64,000 nt of DNA from NCBI GenBank assembly GCA_025210745.1, contig JAOARC010000034.1:31002-95001 (forward strand), in the 5' to 3' direction. Position 1 is the stretch's first letter, and every line of letters starts with the position of its first letter. Source of the stretch: Bacteriovoracaceae bacterium. GTDB taxonomy: Bacteria; Bdellovibrionota; Bacteriovoracia; Bacteriovoracales; Bacteriovoracaceae. Below the pieces are notes generated by a model, which saw nothing but the letters and a program-made list of their open reading frames with translations, did not search any database and had not been told where the DNA came from. The position numbers and the translations under genes are program-made. Below are positions 1-9,226 of this stretch, in pieces.

Positions 1-231
1 TTGAAACTGATAATCAAGTTTTACTATTTTTTTAAACTCTTTATTGAGTTTTTGAATGTATTCATTTTGATGTTTTGATAAATATTGATGATATTTTTGA
101 AGCTTTTGAAAGTGAGTGTTTTTTGTGTCTTCCTTATTTTTTTCAATGAAATGGGCCAAGTCAAATAGGACTTTGAATATTTTCTTTTCGTTAAAAGAAA
201 GTAGTTTATCTTCTGAAAAATCTTTGTTCAT
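1..231 (-). CDS. Unrecognised polar protein, 3' part cut by the window edge
   Basis: From an ATG at 229-231, 77 codons run leftwards to base 1 without a stop, so the C-terminus lies outside the window. The peptide begins MNKDFSEDKLLSF, is rich in Lys, Glu and Gln, and its second half (around QKLQKYHQYLSKHQ) reads as a charged amphipathic helix. There is no signal peptide or membrane segment. It is divergent from the lipoprotein gene at 260 with only 28 bp between the starts, so both promoters must sit in or overlap that gap. I do not recognise the family. Confidence 0.55.
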   Translation of the reverse strand, partial: MNKDFSEDKLLSFNEKKIFKVLFDLAHFIEKNKEDTKNTHFQKLQKYHQYLSKHQNEYIQKLNKEFKKIVKLDYQFQ

Positions 232-259
232 TATGGCCTTGTTGTACTATGCTTGAGTT

Positions 260-2119
260 ATGAAATATTGCTTTATATTTTTTATTTTTATCATGATTTC
301 ATGCAATTCTCAAAAAAAAGTTGTTTTAATTAAGCAATGGCACTTAGCTCCAGATATAGATACTTCGAATATAGAACAATCAAAGATATTACCTGCTTAT
401 AGGAATCAAATAGAAATTTATAGTTATTTAAAGAAAAAGATCATAAATAAAAAAATTAATTATTATGCCGAAGGATGTGCTGGACGGACGAAACAATCGT
501 ATGCTCGTTCATATAATGGTTGGACTTTAGAGTCTTTAAAAGCAATTGCTCGTGAAAAAAGAGAAAAAACTCTTGCTCCTATAGGAATGAAGTTGTTGTC
601 AATGTATGGTCAAAAATTTAATCATATCTGTCCAGAAAATAAAGAAGAACTTATACAACATCAAAAAAGCTTTAACGAGCTTATACGTTATCACTCCTTA
701 TATTCCAAGTTTAAGGAAAGTCTAAACCCAAAAGTAGAAAAACTTAGATTAAAAATTTTGCAATTAATTGCTCAGTTTGAATATTTTATAAAAGTAAGAA
801 ATGATCGTTTTATAGAGAGTATAAAGAGAACATCTGGTGATGATAATTACGTCGTTATTGGTGGATTGCATATAAAAGATTTAGCCCAGAAATTAAAAAA
901 AGAGGGATATATTGTTGATATTGTGACACCCAAAAACTATGTTGATGAAGATGATATTCTTCTAGATAAATTAAAACAATCTCTTAAATATGAAGTAATA
1001 TTTTTTCAAGTTCCTGAAGGGTTCAACTTAAAACAATTTCCTTTGAATAATTCTTTGTGGGAAAAAGAGAACTATTTAGACTCTGAGTTGTATTACTTAT
1101 TTCAAATATTACTTAAGTTTAAATTATCTGAAAGACTATTATTTTCAGACTTTGACCAAGATGGGATCAGAGATTTTTCTTTAAGTTCAAAAGAAAACCG
1201 TATCGTTGTCACGGCGGAGGATGAGGATTGGGATAATGATGGAGTCTTCAATCTCGAAGATCTTACTGTTGGCAACAAAACTATAAGTAGAAAGAAAGCC
1301 TTAGTTGAAAAATTGAGTTCATATATAAAGATTATTTATCTTGATGAGTCTAAATTTACGAATGAAATAGTTAAATATATTAAAGAGTATAAAAGTCTTT
1401 TCTTACATGAAAAAATTAATATCAACTATATTTCTTTTAGAAAACCTAAGTTTACTAAAGGTAAAAAAGTCTTTTTTTCTTATATACCAAGTTCAAAAAC
1501 GATTGAAGTATATCCTGGCGCTTTAAAGAATTATCTTGATCAGGCCAAGCTTAATTTCTATGAAAGAAAGCTAATTATTCTACATAGCTTATTTCATGAA
1601 GTAGGACATAGCTTATTAGATTTAGATGTAGATAAACTGGCAAGCGCCAATAATTGGAGCATTATTACGGATAAAATAAATTCTTTTTATTTATCTCATG
1701 GAAGAAGTCGTTATATGAAAAGAATTAAAAATTATAAGTCACTGAAATTTAAAGAGAAGAACTACTCAAGCTGGTTGAAAGAACATAAAAAATATATTCG
1801 TACAGTAGATAAGTTACTAAAATCAGGCAAGGACTTTCATAAAATAGTAAAAGCAACACCTTGGTGGACAGGAAAAGAATATAAAAATAAAAGTTATTTA
1901 ACTTCTTTTTTAAGAGCCCACAAACTAATTAGTTTATATTCATTAAAAAATCCTAAAGAATGGGCTGCAGAAGCTTTTAGTGGTTGTTTTCTTAAAAATA
2001 AGTTGAAAAAAAACTTAAAACTTTCAAGTATTTTTATCGAAAAGGTTAGTGGTGTAAATATTTTAGCGCTTTCGGATTCATTCTGCGAAGATCAGTTCTT
2101 TGGTATAATGAGTCTATAA
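260..2119 (+). CDS. Lipoprotein with TraB/ChaN-like N-terminal part, Ca-binding-like motifs and an HExxH metallopeptidase domain
   Basis: The N-terminus is a lipoprotein signal with lipobox IMISC (Cys15), so the protein is expected to be membrane-anchored outside the cytoplasm. Residues about 20-210 carry an IKQWH motif, a YAEG motif and a VVIGGLHIKDL motif, arranged as in TraB/ChaN/EreA-like domains. Two Asp-rich loops follow (DFDQDGIRD and DWDNDGVFN), resembling thrombospondin type 3 or EF-hand calcium sites. HEVGH at residues 446-450 is a zinc-peptidase signature, and EWAAEAF near residue 577 could supply the third ligand. The substrate is unknown. Only 13 bp separate it from the FecR-domain gene, so co-transcription is likely. 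The domain assignments are by eye; the metallopeptidase motif is the strongest part. Confidence 0.8.
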   Translation: MKYCFIFFIFIMISCNSQKKVVLIKQWHLAPDIDTSNIEQSKILPAYRNQIEIYSYLKKKIINKKINYYAEGCAGRTKQSYARSYNGWTLESLKAIAREKREKTLAPIGMKLLSMYGQKFNHICPENKEELIQHQKSFNELIRYHSLYSKFKESLNPKVEKLRLKILQLIAQFEYFIKVRNDRFIESIKRTSGDDNYVVIGGLHIKDLAQKLKKEGYIVDIVTPKNYVDEDDILLDKLKQSLKYEVIFFQVPEGFNLKQFPLNNSLWEKENYLDSELYYLFQILLKFKLSERLLFSDFDQDGIRDFSLSSKENRIVVTAEDEDWDNDGVFNLEDLTVGNKTISRKKALVEKLSSYIKIIYLDESKFTNEIVKYIKEYKSLFLHEKININYISFRKPKFTKGKKVFFSYIPSSKTIEVYPGALKNYLDQAKLNFYERKLIILHSLFHEVGHSLLDLDVDKLASANNWSIITDKINSFYLSHGRSRYMKRIKNYKSLKFKEKNYSSWLKEHKKYIRTVDKLLKSGKDFHKIVKATPWWTGKEYKNKSYLTSFLRAHKLISLYSLKNPKEWAAEAFSGCFLKNKLKKNLKLSSIFIEKVSGVNILALSDSFCEDQFFGIMSL

Positions 2120-2132
2120 CAAAGGATTCTAT

Positions 2133-3353
2133 ATGAAGTCGATATTAGTATTGATAGTAAGTTTATTTTTAACTAGCTCTTTTGCAAAGAAAATTGCACG
2201 AGTAAAGCTTTTAAAAGGTAAAGCCCACTATAGTGTTGGTAAATTAAAGCAAGTACCCTTAAAAAAGGGAGACTGGTTAAAAGAAGGATCTGTTGTTATT
2301 ACTAAAAAGAAAAGTCTAGTAAGACTTAAGTTTATAGATGACTCAAATGTTAATATAGGGCCAAGTTCTAAAATAAAAGTAGAACGTTTTAAAGAAAGCG
2401 AACCTGGAATTATTAATGTTGTTGAGGGAAAGATAAGAGCGGAAGTTTCCAAAGACTATCTTAAAATGAAAAAGAATAGGTCAAAACTTTTTGTAAAGTC
2501 TAAGCAAGCAGTCATGGGGATTAGAGGAACAGACTTTTTATTTTCAGCTCAAAAAACAGGTAAAACAACAGCTGTTCTTTTTGAAGGATCTGTTTTTGTA
2601 GCGAAGCTACCTAAAAGAGATAGTAATAACTTTGCTAAGTTTGAAAGTATTGTCAACAAAGGACAAAGACTGCGATCAGGACAGTTTACAGTTGTTAGTA
2701 AAGATCAATCAAAGCCTACAATACCAGCAAAAATGAATAAAAAACAATTTAATACATTAAAAAAGAATACCGATTTTTTAGGAACAAAGACAAGCTTATC
2801 AAAATCAGTTGTTCCTAAAGGATTGAGCCAAAAGGTAGTAGATGTATCTAAAAATGATGATGTTAAAGCTGTTGCAACCTCTTTAGATGTTAACTCAGTA
2901 AAACTAAATAATGATACTTCTATTAGTAAACCAAATTCTCAAGTAAACAAAGATAAACCAATGGATGGAGCTTTTGTACATATGGAAACTGGAACTATTG
3001 TCGGTGTTGGACCGGATGCACAGTTTAATGAAAAACTAGGACAGTGGGAGTCAGGTAATATTGGAAAAGTGAATAATAAAGGAGAGTTTGTTCCACCAGA
3101 AGGCTTAAATATTAATGATAGAGGCCAGATTGTAGATAGAGAAGGAAAAGTTGTTGCTCCAACAAAAAATGGGGTTATTGTTGTGCAAGATAATTCAAAG
3201 AGTAAGCCGCCTGTGAGATTGCAGCCAATGCCAGAGGGGGAACAAAATCAACCACCAACATATAATAATAACGATGCAAACTTACCTTCTTCATCGACGG
3301 GTACTAATACTAGAACCAAAAAACCAATTACTATTATAATCAATCCAAATTAA
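2133..3353 (+). CDS. Exported FecR-domain protein
   Basis: A signal peptide ending near SFAKK is followed by a FecR-type domain at about residues 20-160. It shows LKGKAHYSVG, LKKGDWLKEGSVV and the family's typical VMGIRGTDFLF. The remaining 240 residues are low-complexity and polar (Asn, Lys, Pro, Gln) and end in an Ile-rich tail. Such stand-alone periplasmic FecR domains, without a FecI sigma factor nearby, often sit beside TPR or barrel proteins, as here where the next gene is a TPR/beta-barrel protein. A role in envelope scaffolding or sensing is inferred; no enzymatic motif is visible. Confidence 0.85.
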   Translation: MKSILVLIVSLFLTSSFAKKIARVKLLKGKAHYSVGKLKQVPLKKGDWLKEGSVVITKKKSLVRLKFIDDSNVNIGPSSKIKVERFKESEPGIINVVEGKIRAEVSKDYLKMKKNRSKLFVKSKQAVMGIRGTDFLFSAQKTGKTTAVLFEGSVFVAKLPKRDSNNFAKFESIVNKGQRLRSGQFTVVSKDQSKPTIPAKMNKKQFNTLKKNTDFLGTKTSLSKSVVPKGLSQKVVDVSKNDDVKAVATSLDVNSVKLNNDTSISKPNSQVNKDKPMDGAFVHMETGTIVGVGPDAQFNEKLGQWESGNIGKVNNKGEFVPPEGLNINDRGQIVDREGKVVAPTKNGVIVVQDNSKSKPPVRLQPMPEGEQNQPPTYNNNDANLPSSSTGTNTRTKKPITIIINPN

Positions 3354-3401
3354 CAGAATTTACCTCTTTTAAAAAAAATCAAATTTTATATAATAGTAGC
3401 T

Positions 3402-4961
3402 ATGATATTAAAAATTATAGTTACTATTATTTTTTGTCTTCCTTTTTGTGATGCTTTTGCAGCTTTAGAAAAAGAAGAGTTATATAAACTTTATACAAAT
3501 ACTGAGTATGAAAGTGTTGTTTATGAATTAAATAAAATTCAAAAAAATAGAACAAGTTATTCTCGTTTTGGGCGTTCGGCATTTCACTACCTAAGAGGAA
3601 GTTCTTATTTAAATATTAATGAATTTGAAAAAGCGAAAAAGGATCTTCTTTTGGCCATAAAATATAAAGCTAAGCCAAAAGATATTTATTATAAGTTAGG
3701 TCAGACATACTTTGCTTTAGATGAATATAAAAAAGCAAGAGGCTTATTTAAAAAGTCTATTCAAGTCAAATTTAATAGAGCTGTGTCTCTTTATTATGCA
3801 GGTTTCTGCTCAACAAAGTTAAGAGATTATAAGAGCGCTGTTAATTTGTTTCATGCAATAGAGAAGATTCCTGAAAAAGATAAGAAAGAAGTGATTCAAG
3901 CATCAAGGATGCAAATTGCAGATATATATTATGAACAAGCTCAGAAAAAATCAAGAAGCCTTAGATCCATAAAAAAGTTTGTTATCCCTCAATATGAATA
4001 TGCATTGGGTTATGACGAAGAAACGAATCTGGCTGATGATATAAGAAATAAAATAAAAAAAATTCAGCAAAAATATGAACTACTTATTTTTAAAATGAGA
4101 AATGGAAGAGATACGGCGATACCAAGATATTTTGTTAGAGGATCAGCTCTTATTGGGACTGATTCAAATGTTAACCAAAATAAGACAAATAAGGAATCTT
4201 CTTCCTATTATAATAGTTCATTATTTGCAAGATATAGTTTTTATCCAAATAACAAATTTTCTATTGCCCCAGAAATCCAACTTAATTACTTAAACTATTT
4301 ATCAAGTGAAGACAGTATAAAGGCGAATAATACATACAGTTATTCAATTGGTGGTTTTGTAACCTACGACCATTATGCTTTTAAGAGAGCAGCAACAACT
4401 TATTTAAGGTTTTCATTCGGAAATAATTTCATTTATGATGTTAATGAAAGTGGGTATGATACAAAAGATACTCCTATTACTATTTCATTAAGTGAGGAAG
4501 TAAGATATTTTAAAGACCTTCCAAGTACATTTAGATATATTTATATCGGAACGGGAAGTAATATTGACTCGAGAAAAAATACTTCTCATTCTTTTGTATA
4601 TGAGCAATTAATGAAAATATGGGGTTTAAGGCACTACTTGTTTACATCTTATACTATGACAAATTATGATACTGATGACACAAATAATACTAGAGCATTT
4701 ACGATAAGAGATGACTTGCTGTTAAGCTCATTAGGTGGTTGGGTTAATTTAAGCCTTTTTACTTCTTTTACGGCAACAAGTTATCCAAATAATAGTAGTA
4801 TTGAGAATTTAGCTTTGCTATCTTATGGAATTAATTTTAATAAGCCATTCTTAAAAAAATGGTATGCAAACTTAGATGTTATTCTTAATACTCAAAGTGG
4901 TGATTCAAATCTAGAATATAATCAAAATAGAGTAAGTTTTTCTTTAGATTATATTTATTAG
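3402..4961 (+). CDS. TPR plus outer-membrane beta-barrel protein
   Basis: A signal peptide (ending near CDAFA) precedes tetratricopeptide-like helices at about residues 30-210, for example YLNINEFEKAKKDLLLAI and the following YKLGQTYFALDEYKKARGLF unit. From residue about 245 the sequence becomes alternating aromatic/polar strands (GTDSNVN, SSLFARYSF, LRFSFGNNF) and ends FSLDYIY, with the C-terminal aromatic residue typical of outer-membrane barrels. The TPR-then-barrel order and the DSNVN motif recall Slam/DUF560-type proteins, but I cannot confirm that family. It follows the FecR-domain gene by 48 bp, and the two probably act together in the envelope. Confidence 0.8.
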   Translation: MILKIIVTIIFCLPFCDAFAALEKEELYKLYTNTEYESVVYELNKIQKNRTSYSRFGRSAFHYLRGSSYLNINEFEKAKKDLLLAIKYKAKPKDIYYKLGQTYFALDEYKKARGLFKKSIQVKFNRAVSLYYAGFCSTKLRDYKSAVNLFHAIEKIPEKDKKEVIQASRMQIADIYYEQAQKKSRSLRSIKKFVIPQYEYALGYDEETNLADDIRNKIKKIQQKYELLIFKMRNGRDTAIPRYFVRGSALIGTDSNVNQNKTNKESSSYYNSSLFARYSFYPNNKFSIAPEIQLNYLNYLSSEDSIKANNTYSYSIGGFVTYDHYAFKRAATTYLRFSFGNNFIYDVNESGYDTKDTPITISLSEEVRYFKDLPSTFRYIYIGTGSNIDSRKNTSHSFVYEQLMKIWGLRHYLFTSYTMTNYDTDDTNNTRAFTIRDDLLLSSLGGWVNLSLFTSFTATSYPNNSSIENLALLSYGINFNKPFLKKWYANLDVILNTQSGDSNLEYNQNRVSFSLDYIY

Positions 4962-5011
4962 ATATCCTTAAAACTTGACTCATCTTGTAAAAAATAAACC
5001 TGTTTTATCAA

Positions 5012-5040
5012 TCACTTGGAGCGCTGCAACTACGTATAAT
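5012..5040 (+). promoter_or_regulatory. Possible promoter for the LPP20/LpoB/COG3014 operon
   Basis: A perfect TATAAT lies at 5035-5040 in the 138-bp gap upstream of the LPP20-like gene. The hexamer 17 bp upstream (TCACTT) is a poor -35, so the call rests on the -10 box and its position about 60 bp before the start codon. Confidence 0.4.
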
Positions 5041-5099
5041 TTTATTGTTAAATATATTGCAAGTGTTAGTATTACCTTATGAAAAATAGGAGATATTTT

Positions 5100-6074
5100 A
5101 TGAAAAATAATATTTATATTTTAATTTTTATCATTCTCTTTATGGCCTGTTCATCTAAAGATAAAAAGGGCTACGAATATAGTCGTGCGCAAGGTATTGA
5201 GGTTCCCAAATGGGTTTATTCTCTATCAGAAGTATGTGAAGAACAAAAATATTTATGTGCTTCAGCAGAAGGAGAGTCATTTACTCAGTCAGATCTAAAT
5301 GCAAAAAAATCTTTAGCAAGTATTTTGGAAGTTGAAGTTAATTCAAATTATCAACTTAAAAGATTTGGACTAACAAGTCTTGAATCTAAAGGTCTTGAAG
5401 AAAAAATTGATTATAAAATTAATGAGACCATCTCAGTTTCTCTAAATGGTGCAAGAATCCAAGATCGTTTTAAAAAGGAAAATTCTTTTTTTAGTTATAT
5501 TCTTATAAAGAAATCTGATGTGAAAAAAATACTTTATCCAAAGATAAAGAGTATTGATTCTAAGTTGATGTCTCTTTATAGACAAAATAAGAAAGTATAT
5601 GTGAATAAATTATTAGCTTTATTAAAAGAACGAGAGGCTCTTTTAAGTCAGTATGTAGTCGTAACATCAAAAACTATACCAGCACCACTTAGTTATGATC
5701 AAATTTATAGACTTAAGAATAAAGATCTTAATAAGTCGATGCTTAAAGTTATAAAGTTAGATAACTTACCGCTTGGACTTGCTGGACAAATTGAGCAAGA
5801 ATTAACAGACTTAGGTTTTCAAATTGTTAAACATGCTGCCGCTAAGAAAGTAAGAATAAAATTTAATAGTAAGTCAGAATATCTAAAAGTTAAGGGGTTT
5901 GAGAAATTTACATTTGTCTTAGAGATTCAAGCTTATGATTTAGAGAGTAAAAAAATAGGGCATATTAATATAAAGAAAGTCGGAGTTGGAAGAAGTAAAA
6001 AAGATGCTTATTTGAAAGTTTCAAATCAAATATTAAAAGATTTTAGAGATAATATTGGTTCTTTAAATATATAG
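5100..6074 (+). CDS. LPP20-family-like lipoprotein
   Basis: The start at 5100 is chosen over an in-frame ATG at 5079 because TAGGAGA at 5087-5093 gives a well-spaced ribosome site, and the protein then begins MKNNIYILIFIILFMACSS, a clean lipoprotein signal with lipobox FMAC. After the signal come VPKWVYS and CASAEGES followed by an alanine/lysine helix, the layout of LPP20-like lipoproteins (PxW, then GxG-type motif and DAxxxA helix). The second half (about residues 190-320) is a separate alpha/beta segment. It heads an operon with an LpoB-like and a COG3014-like lipoprotein, a combination I know from Vibrio-type genomes. Its own function is unknown. Confidence 0.8.
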   Translation: MKNNIYILIFIILFMACSSKDKKGYEYSRAQGIEVPKWVYSLSEVCEEQKYLCASAEGESFTQSDLNAKKSLASILEVEVNSNYQLKRFGLTSLESKGLEEKIDYKINETISVSLNGARIQDRFKKENSFFSYILIKKSDVKKILYPKIKSIDSKLMSLYRQNKKVYVNKLLALLKEREALLSQYVVVTSKTIPAPLSYDQIYRLKNKDLNKSMLKVIKLDNLPLGLAGQIEQELTDLGFQIVKHAAAKKVRIKFNSKSEYLKVKGFEKFTFVLEIQAYDLESKKIGHINIKKVGVGRSKKDAYLKVSNQILKDFRDNIGSLNI

Positions 6075-6082
6075 GAGTTTTT

Positions 6083-6682
6083 ATGAAGATATTATTAGCA
6101 GTTTTAATGTTTAGTTTTATAAGTTGTACTAGTTTTAAAGCGCAAAGAGTTGGAAGTGAACAATCAGACGAAAAAGGTTTGGCCATAACAGATAATTGGA
6201 TGTCTAAAGATACAAATATTGCTGTTAAAGCCATTTTAAAACAAATTTATTCTCACAAAGGTTATAAAAAGTATATTGAGTTAAAAAAAGAGCCAAAAAT
6301 CTTTATTGCTGAAGTTCAAAATGATACATCTGAACCTTATTTTCCAATTAAAGATTTAAATGATGAGTTATTATATGAACTTTCACAAAAAGGAGACTTT
6401 GTTCTAGTTGATGCAGCAGCAAGAGAAAAACTATTAGAAGAAATTACATATCAAAATGATGGTATGGTTGATCCTAAAACAGTAAAAATGATTGGAAGAC
6501 AATTAGGAGCTGATTTTTTAATTTTTGGAAATGTTTATATGAAGCCGGAGACAAGAAGTGGAAAAACAATAAAAGAATATTCTGTGAATTTAAGAGTAAC
6601 GGATCTTGAAAAAGGAATTGAAGTTATTAGAACAAGAAAAAAGGTTTTCAAGTACTCTGATCAAAAGGCGTACAGCTGGTAA
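6083..6682 (+). CDS. LpoB-like penicillin-binding-protein activator lipoprotein
   Basis: The lipobox FISC follows a short signal. The body has IFIAEVQNDTSEPY, then LNDELLYELSQKGDFVLVD and QLGADFLIFGNVYM, matching the LpoB/PF13036 fold, in which such lipoproteins stimulate a bifunctional PBP from the outer membrane. At 199 residues it is close to the family length. GGAG (6073-6076) precedes the ATG, 9 bp after the LPP20-like gene. Whether it activates a PBP here is inferred from family only; no PBP gene is in the window. The following gene overlaps its stop codon. Confidence 0.85.
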   Translation: MKILLAVLMFSFISCTSFKAQRVGSEQSDEKGLAITDNWMSKDTNIAVKAILKQIYSHKGYKKYIELKKEPKIFIAEVQNDTSEPYFPIKDLNDELLYELSQKGDFVLVDAAAREKLLEEITYQNDGMVDPKTVKMIGRQLGADFLIFGNVYMKPETRSGKTIKEYSVNLRVTDLEKGIEVIRTRKKVFKYSDQKAYSW

Positions 6683-8283
6683 GATTACTTTTATTATTTG
6701 TTTTTGTAGGGTGTTCAACTTTTAATCCTCTACAAAAACAATATCAGTCCCATTTAAAAAACTCAGATTTTGAAAAAGCACAAGAACTTTTGGATTCAAG
6801 CGCTTATAGAAACGATAATAATAAGTTATTATATCTTATTGAGAAATCTAGGCTATTGTTAAAAAAGAAACTGTATTATGAAGCAGAGTTGTCTCTTTTT
6901 AAATCACAGGCCTTATTAAAAGAATTATATACAGTTAGTATAAAGAAAAAAATTGTTTCAAATCTTCTTAGTGAAGAAAAAGACAATTATTATGGTAAGA
7001 TCTTTGAACGCTCATTTCTTTTTCAAACACAAGTATTATTATATTTAAAAATATACTCTAGCCCTTATTTTTATAAAAGAAAGACTTTAAAAGAAAAATT
7101 CGTTAGAGTCGAATTAAATAAAAATGAAAGATTAAAATTTTTGAAAAAAGCTAAATCTGTTGTCATTGCTTGGAATAGCTTTTATGAAACGCTTCGAAAT
7201 AAAACAAACAAAGACAGAACTCAAAACTATTATCAATATTTACTTGCCGCTATCGTTCATGAAGCCCAAGGGCAAAAATCAGAATTAAAAATAGCTTCAA
7301 TTCTTTATAGAAAGATATTAGATAATTTAAAATATATGACAAAGTATTTACCTTTATTTAATGAAAGATATGAAGAAAATTTAAAAAATTATTTAAGTTC
7401 TAAAAAACAATTTAAATATAAGCATACTGAGTTTTATAAAGATTTAGAGCAGTTTATTTTAAAACGATATTTTAAAGTCCTTAATAAGCTTTCAAATAAA
7501 AAATTTAAAAAAGAAGCTAAAAGACTATCTTATCATTATGATAAAAATAAAGTTAAAACTCATTCTTTGTTACTAGATGTTGGTTATACATCTTTAATGG
7601 AAACAAAGATTATAAGTTATAATTTAAACTCGGCTTTAACAAAAATAGAAGACCCAGCACTTAGAAAAACAATTGAGCTTATTGGAATAACAACTCTTTC
7701 ATTATTTGCATTAAATACATTAGGATATGGACACTATGTTTATAGGTCAAATGAAGACTTTGTTTATTATAATGGTAATGCTATTGGGGAGTTAGTGAAA
7801 AATGTTGGAATTGATATAAAAATACCAATTGTTGAGTTTAATAAAATAATGCCAAAAATAAGACTTTTAAATGAAAAAAGAGAAGAAATGGATTCTGATA
7901 TCACTTTATTACAATCTTTAGAGCAAGAACTCTATATAACAACAAAAGAGTATGCAAATCGATATTATGATTCTTTTGGTCCTAAAATAGCTTTAAAATA
8001 CGCAGCTGCAATTGCGGCGGCTTATGGAACCTATAAGTCTCTTAAAGATGATCCTATGGGAAGGACACTTGCCTTAACACAGTTTTTTCTATCACAAAAA
8101 GCAATTGGTGCAACAGCATCAGTTGATTTAAGACAAATTAGCTCTATGCCTAAGTGTAGCTTCATCATTGATGCTAACTTGACTAAAGGGAAGTATATTC
8201 TTGAAGTTGAGAGTAAGACTCAGGAAAAAAAAGAATTAGAGTTTAGAGTTTCTGATTCAACAACGTCACTTTTTGCCTTATAG
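6676..8283 (+). CDS. COG3014-like lipoprotein, probable CTG start
   Basis: The reading frame is open from 6661. The first ordinary start is TTG at 6790, but that would discard an in-frame lipoprotein signal (VRLLLLFVFVGCS) encoded at 6679-6717. The only NTG codon ahead of that signal is CTG at 6676, which overlaps the LpoB-like stop codon by 7 bp (CTGGTAA), with AAAAGG about 8 bp upstream. The body has a helical N-terminal half like TPR repeats, then a hydrophobic stretch (ELIGITTLSLFALNTLGYG) and an Ala-rich helix (AAAIAAAYGTY) before a small beta-rich C-terminus. That layout fits the COG3014 proteins found beside LpoB and LPP20. The function is unknown; translational coupling to lpoB is inferred. 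Confidence 0.75.
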   Translation: MVRLLLLFVFVGCSTFNPLQKQYQSHLKNSDFEKAQELLDSSAYRNDNNKLLYLIEKSRLLLKKKLYYEAELSLFKSQALLKELYTVSIKKKIVSNLLSEEKDNYYGKIFERSFLFQTQVLLYLKIYSSPYFYKRKTLKEKFVRVELNKNERLKFLKKAKSVVIAWNSFYETLRNKTNKDRTQNYYQYLLAAIVHEAQGQKSELKIASILYRKILDNLKYMTKYLPLFNERYEENLKNYLSSKKQFKYKHTEFYKDLEQFILKRYFKVLNKLSNKKFKKEAKRLSYHYDKNKVKTHSLLLDVGYTSLMETKIISYNLNSALTKIEDPALRKTIELIGITTLSLFALNTLGYGHYVYRSNEDFVYYNGNAIGELVKNVGIDIKIPIVEFNKIMPKIRLLNEKREEMDSDITLLQSLEQELYITTKEYANRYYDSFGPKIALKYAAAIAAAYGTYKSLKDDPMGRTLALTQFFLSQKAIGATASVDLRQISSMPKCSFIIDANLTKGKYILEVESKTQEKKELEFRVSDSTTSLFAL

Positions 8284-8332
8284 TTCTGTCTAGTTAAATA
8301 GAAATAGATATTTTTTCGATAAGTCATTGAAG

Positions 8333-9226
8333 ATGAGATATCTATTAGTATTTTTAACATTGAATTTAGCTTTATATGCTTCTGAAATAGTAAGCTCTAA
8401 TATTTCACAGGTACAAACGTGGACCAAGTATAGCTCAAATAAAAAATTGAACTTAAAAGTTCTTTTATCAAAGTTAGCGAAGTCTAAAACGGGAAAAGAA
8501 ATTTTAATAAAGGCAAAGAAAAAAGCAAAATCTTTTGGAAAAAGCTTATATGAAGTTATTCTAGAAGGAAATGGATCATTAACAGATACAACTTTATATC
8601 GTAAGTTTTCAGCTATAAAACCGCAAGATGTTATTTTTGAGTCAGAATCAATCGTGTATTTAAATAAAACATTAAGTCAGTATGATGCTCTTTTAGATCT
8701 TGCTCATGAACTCACTCATTTTGTGCATAGAAAACCTTTTAATCCCTATGTGGAAGGATTTACGTTAGATAAATTTATTCAAAGTACAGTTGAAGATGAG
8801 GGAGGTGAAGTACATGCTTTTTTGACAGAGTGTAAAGTTGTAAAAGAGCTTTTTGCTAATAAACTTAAGCATAGACATAATTGCAAGAAGATTATGGATA
8901 AGCATAATAATTTATCTATAGGACATGCAAAAGAGCATTTTTACTCAGTTGGTGGATACTATAAAAACTTTTTAAGAAGTATTGCTAGCTATGATGTATC
9001 GGAATCTGTAAATAAAATTAATAATAAAGAGATACGTTTTGTCTCTTCTGCATATGGAGTTCCATATCCGGTCGCAGCCTTTTATGAGTATGCAAGTGTT
9101 ATGGAGAAAGTTTGTGCTAATGATAGGGCAAGGCTTGCTCTATTAAAATCTCAAGGAAGATCCATTGCTTCAACAAATATTACTCATTTTGAAAAAAATA
9201 TAAAAAAAAGATGTTATAAGTTTTAA
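8333..9226 (+). CDS. Exported HExxH putative metallopeptidase
   Basis: The ATG at 8333 gives a signal peptide (MRYLLVFLTLNLALYAS); an in-frame TTG two codons upstream adds nothing. HELTH at residues 125-129, preceded by ALLDLA, is a zinc-binding peptidase signature, and EDEGGEVHAFLTEC about 25 residues later may carry the third ligand. The C-terminal half is helical with several Cys residues (KHRHNCKK, ECK, EKVC, KRCYKF) that could form disulfides outside the cytoplasm. Substrate unknown. The gene ends convergently with the minus-strand gene at 9223; their stop codons share TTAA. Confidence 0.75.
   Translation: MRYLLVFLTLNLALYASEIVSSNISQVQTWTKYSSNKKLNLKVLLSKLAKSKTGKEILIKAKKKAKSFGKSLYEVILEGNGSLTDTTLYRKFSAIKPQDVIFESESIVYLNKTLSQYDALLDLAHELTHFVHRKPFNPYVEGFTLDKFIQSTVEDEGGEVHAFLTECKVVKELFANKLKHRHNCKKIMDKHNNLSIGHAKEHFYSVGGYYKNFLRSIASYDVSESVNKINNKEIRFVSSAYGVPYPVAAFYEYASVMEKVCANDRARLALLKSQGRSIASTNITHFEKNIKKRCYKF

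Noticed and set aside
4102..4293. Separate 63-residue gene within the TPR/barrel gene
   Set aside because: It lies in another frame of a well-supported gene and its sequence has no domain or ribosome site.
6790..8283. COG3014-like gene starting at TTG 6790
   Set aside because: This would drop the in-frame lipoprotein signal just upstream. The CTG start explains it better.
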